Both the position numbers and the translations under genes were made by a program. From NCBI RefSeq assembly GCF_000247695.1, contig NW_004624848.1, forward strand, positions 5,497,695 through 5,561,694: a DNA stretch of 64,000 bases. Reading direction: 5' to 3'. The notes under the pieces were generated by a model, which was not told the origin of the DNA, made no database searches, and worked only from the letters and a program-made list of their open reading frames with translations. Source of the stretch: Heterocephalus glaber (Eukaryota > Chordata > Mammalia > Rodentia > Bathyergidae). The stretch's first letter is position 1; each line of letters starts with the position of its first letter. Below are positions 61,824 to 64,000 of this stretch, in pieces.

Positions 61824-61946
61824 TTTGTGTGTGTGAGAGAGACAGGTTCTCACTATGTAGTTCAGGCTGGTCTAGAATTCACAGTGATTCTCCTGCTTCA
61901 GCCTCCAGAGTGTTGGGAGTATAGGCATGAGACACCACCCCCAGCT
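61824..61946 (-). repeat. B1 SINE (7SL-derived monomer)
   Basis: The minus strand has AGCTGGGGGTGGTGTCTCAT, 'CTATACTCCCAACACTC', 'GAATTCTAGACCAGCC' and 'CTACATAGTGAGAACC'. It ends beside the CT/GT-rich tract that represents its tail. Confidence 0.82.
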
Positions 61947-61959
61947 TCTTTTTAATGCT

Positions 61960-62910
61960 AACCTATTCAGAAAGAAAACTCTCCTCTGCTCCAATTTTGC
62001 AGGGTTCAACTTTACCAAGTTTCCTTTCTGGTTAAACTCAAAACATTTTAAATCATTCAGCTGGCTGTTTTCTCCTGATTCTAAATGCAGCTCTGGACAA
62101 CAGCCCTCAACAGTAGCCATGCCCCAACTTCAACATTAGACTGTCTTGAAATTTCCTCTGCCAGATTAATTAGTCTGCCACCCTTAGTCCCAGTCTCCTG
62201 CAAAGTCTCAGAACGTGAGCAAAACGTGGACAAATTTTCTGCCAGAGGAAAACACGCGTGGTCTGGAGTCCAACAGCCAGTGCAGTCCTTGGTCTCAGCT
62301 AAAACCTCCTGAGCCGGTCACTGCCAGCTGCTTTTCTTGCTGCACTGTGGTCTCCTGTGCCTAGATCTCCCGTCAGGCTCAGCTTGCAGCATCCAGGACT
62401 GCTTCTCCAGCTGGAATCTCCAACCTTTCCAAACCCTCCTGCAAGTCAGTTCCAAAGACTGCTGAGCCACATGGTCGGGCACTGTCACAGCACGACACCA
62501 CTCCTCTTGTATCAAAATCTGTCATTGTTACTTTCTCATTTCTGGGACACCATACCCAATATCCACAGCTTAAAGAGAAAAAGGTTGTTTTAGCACACAG
62601 GTTGTAGAGGTTTCAGTCCACAGTCTGCTTGTTCCAAGGCAGGGTGTCCCGGCAGAAGGGCCCCACAGAGGAGGCTTGGTCATGACAGAGCAGAAAGGTT
62701 GCAGCCAGACATCAAGGGAGGAGGACGGAAGATAAACTCTCCAGCCCCGGTGACCACTCCTCCAACCAGGCAACCCACCAATGTCACATTTAGCTGTGAA
62801 CCATCAGTGGAAGAAGCCCCTGATGAGCACACACCCTGCGTTTCAGTCACCTCCCCAAAGCCCCACCTGTAAGTACAGGAGACTTTGAGGAAACATCCAG
62901 ATATAATCAT
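61960..62910 (-). mobile_element. MaLR-type element: LTR plus partial internal region
   Basis: The LTR at about 62527-62910 (plus text 'GGGACACCATACCCAATATC', 'GTTGTAGAGGTTTCAGTCC', 'CACTCCTCCAACCAGG', 'CCTGATGAGCACACACC', 'CCCCAAAGCCCCACCTG') is joined on its left to internal-type sequence (about 61960-62525: 'TCTCAGAACGTGAGCAAAAC', 'CAGTTCCAAAGACTGCTGAG', 'TTGTATCAAAATCTG'). In minus orientation this is a 5' LTR followed by the start of the internal region. The element is cut off near 61960, where the B1 sits. No intact frame. Confidence 0.5.
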
Positions 62911-64000
62911 AGAATATTCATGTTGTTTGTTTACATCACAACATGCAATGTGAAGTACAGGGCTTGGGATTAGATGGTCAAGAGACCAATGCTATTTCTC
63001 TGTGCCAATCTTTCTGCAATTCTCTTTCCTTTATCTTCAAAGTCTGAAGCTGAATTTTGTTAAAGCTATGCATGGTGTTTGTTCATGATAATATAATACC
63101 CAAGAAATAAATGAAAGTGGAGAAAGAGCTCTTCTTGTAGGTCAGTATTTTCTAAGAGAAATATCCAAAAGCCTTGACTGTAAATTTCTCCTCAGGGCTC
63201 TTTGGTGAGGATGTGGTGACATCCAGATGCTAGCTGTAAAGAGGACTGTGTGTTCCTTAGTTCTGGCCACCACATTCACCATGTTTCATCAAAACTGGGA
63301 GATAGAAAGTATGAAAAAGAGATGTGACATCAGTGAACGTGAACTCATGCTATTTGCCCTTAAACCTACATAAATGTAGGTAGTATCTATTACTCAGATA
63401 AATGCCATAAAGTCATCTTATAAACTCCATCTCTAAGTGTTCGGTAGATAACACTTTTCCTTTCACATATTTAAAATAAATATATGGATTACAATTGCAA
63501 TAGCTCAAAGCTGTTACATTTATTAATGAGTTAATCTTTTTAAAAACCTAAGGAGATACACATGATTATCATTTACCTTGTGGAGATGAGTAAACTGAGT
63601 CAATAGAAAGAAAATAATGGTCTAAAGTCAAGTTTGGCCACTGTTATTTCAACCACTCTTCTACTAACAAGAAAACTACAAACACCTATGCAAATCTTCC
63701 CTTCTGAAGAAGCCACTGCCTTGTGGAGTTTACACAGGGCACGTGTGTAGGATGGATATGCAGCAAGTCCATTCTTCTTTCAGTAGCAACACTATTTTGG
63801 AAATTGATGGTTCATATTTTTGAGTTTGTCATAAGTCACATAAAAGATTTCCTATACTGTTTCTGATAGTGCCCACATAGCAAATCCCAATGTTGCTTTG
63901 CTTTTGTGTATTCTAAAGCTAATTCCCTTAATCCCCATTAGAAACACATTAGGTGGGTATGGCCATAATCCAGATTTCACAGACAAAAATATTGCAGCAC
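62911..64000. other. AT-rich unique DNA, no gene seen
   Basis: No recognisable repeats, splice-bounded open frames or CpG clusters to the end of the window. Confidence 0.5.

Noticed and set aside
1..64000. CRISPR array, bacterial operon, prophage or other prokaryotic defence system
   Set aside because: No regularly spaced repeats, no ribosome-binding-site-led long ORFs, and abundant mammalian SINE, L1 and LTR elements throughout.

Overview
This is a window of nuclear genomic DNA from a placental mammal, almost certainly a rodent. It has no operons, Shine-Dalgarno sites or dense ORFs. It is AT-rich, gene-poor and packed with retroposons. The SINEs point to the lineage. Eight short tRNA-like ID-type elements share the 'GGGGATTTAGCTCAGTGG' head and a terminal A-tract. 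Five more are dimers of a 7SL-derived B1 unit joined to an ID-derived unit (B1-dID type). That combination is known from squirrel-, dormouse- and beaver-related rodents rather than mice or rats. The exact wording of the ID units looks to me like beaver (Castor), but that is inference from memory.

Layout. 1-14 kb: AT-rich DNA with a small promoter-like GC patch (about 1.1-1.37 kb), old L1 pieces, a 5'-inverted (twin-primed) L1 3' end (8.2-8.8 kb), a compact CpG island (9.14-9.43 kb) followed by ETS-like and CTCF-like motifs, and a degraded ~1.5-kb DNA transposon (12.2-13.75 kb) split by a B1-dID. 14-36 kb: a 34-nt 3'-truncated U2 snRNA retrocopy with a clear target-site duplication (15.59 kb), a 5'-truncated L1 with a readable ORF2 C-terminus (15.7-16.77 kb), an L1M fragment (20.9-21.6 kb), a retrocopy-like GC-rich block (26.1-26.6 kb), a complete MER1-like hAT element (29.48-29.77 kb), another L1M ORF2 piece, a MaLR-type LTR and a second CpG-rich block (33.5-34.1 kb). 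36-64 kb: a ~4-kb ORF-free AT-rich stretch, a long reverse-strand ancient L1 (40.2-42.05 kb), a younger L1 split by a MaLR-type LTR plus internal sequence (42.35-44.2 kb), a possible spliced exon on the minus strand (45.997-46.251 kb), several more MaLR LTRs and two related L1 3'UTR pieces.

No complete protein-coding gene is recognisable. The best candidates for host function are the 255-bp minus-strand exon-like block with good splice sites and phase 1-1, and the two CpG-rich blocks. The window reads as intergenic or deep intronic DNA in which nested insertions give a relative time order: ancient DNA transposons and L1M, then MaLR LTRs and B1-dID, then ID elements and the younger L1s. I found no CRISPR array, no bacterial-type system and no convincing new multi-gene system.
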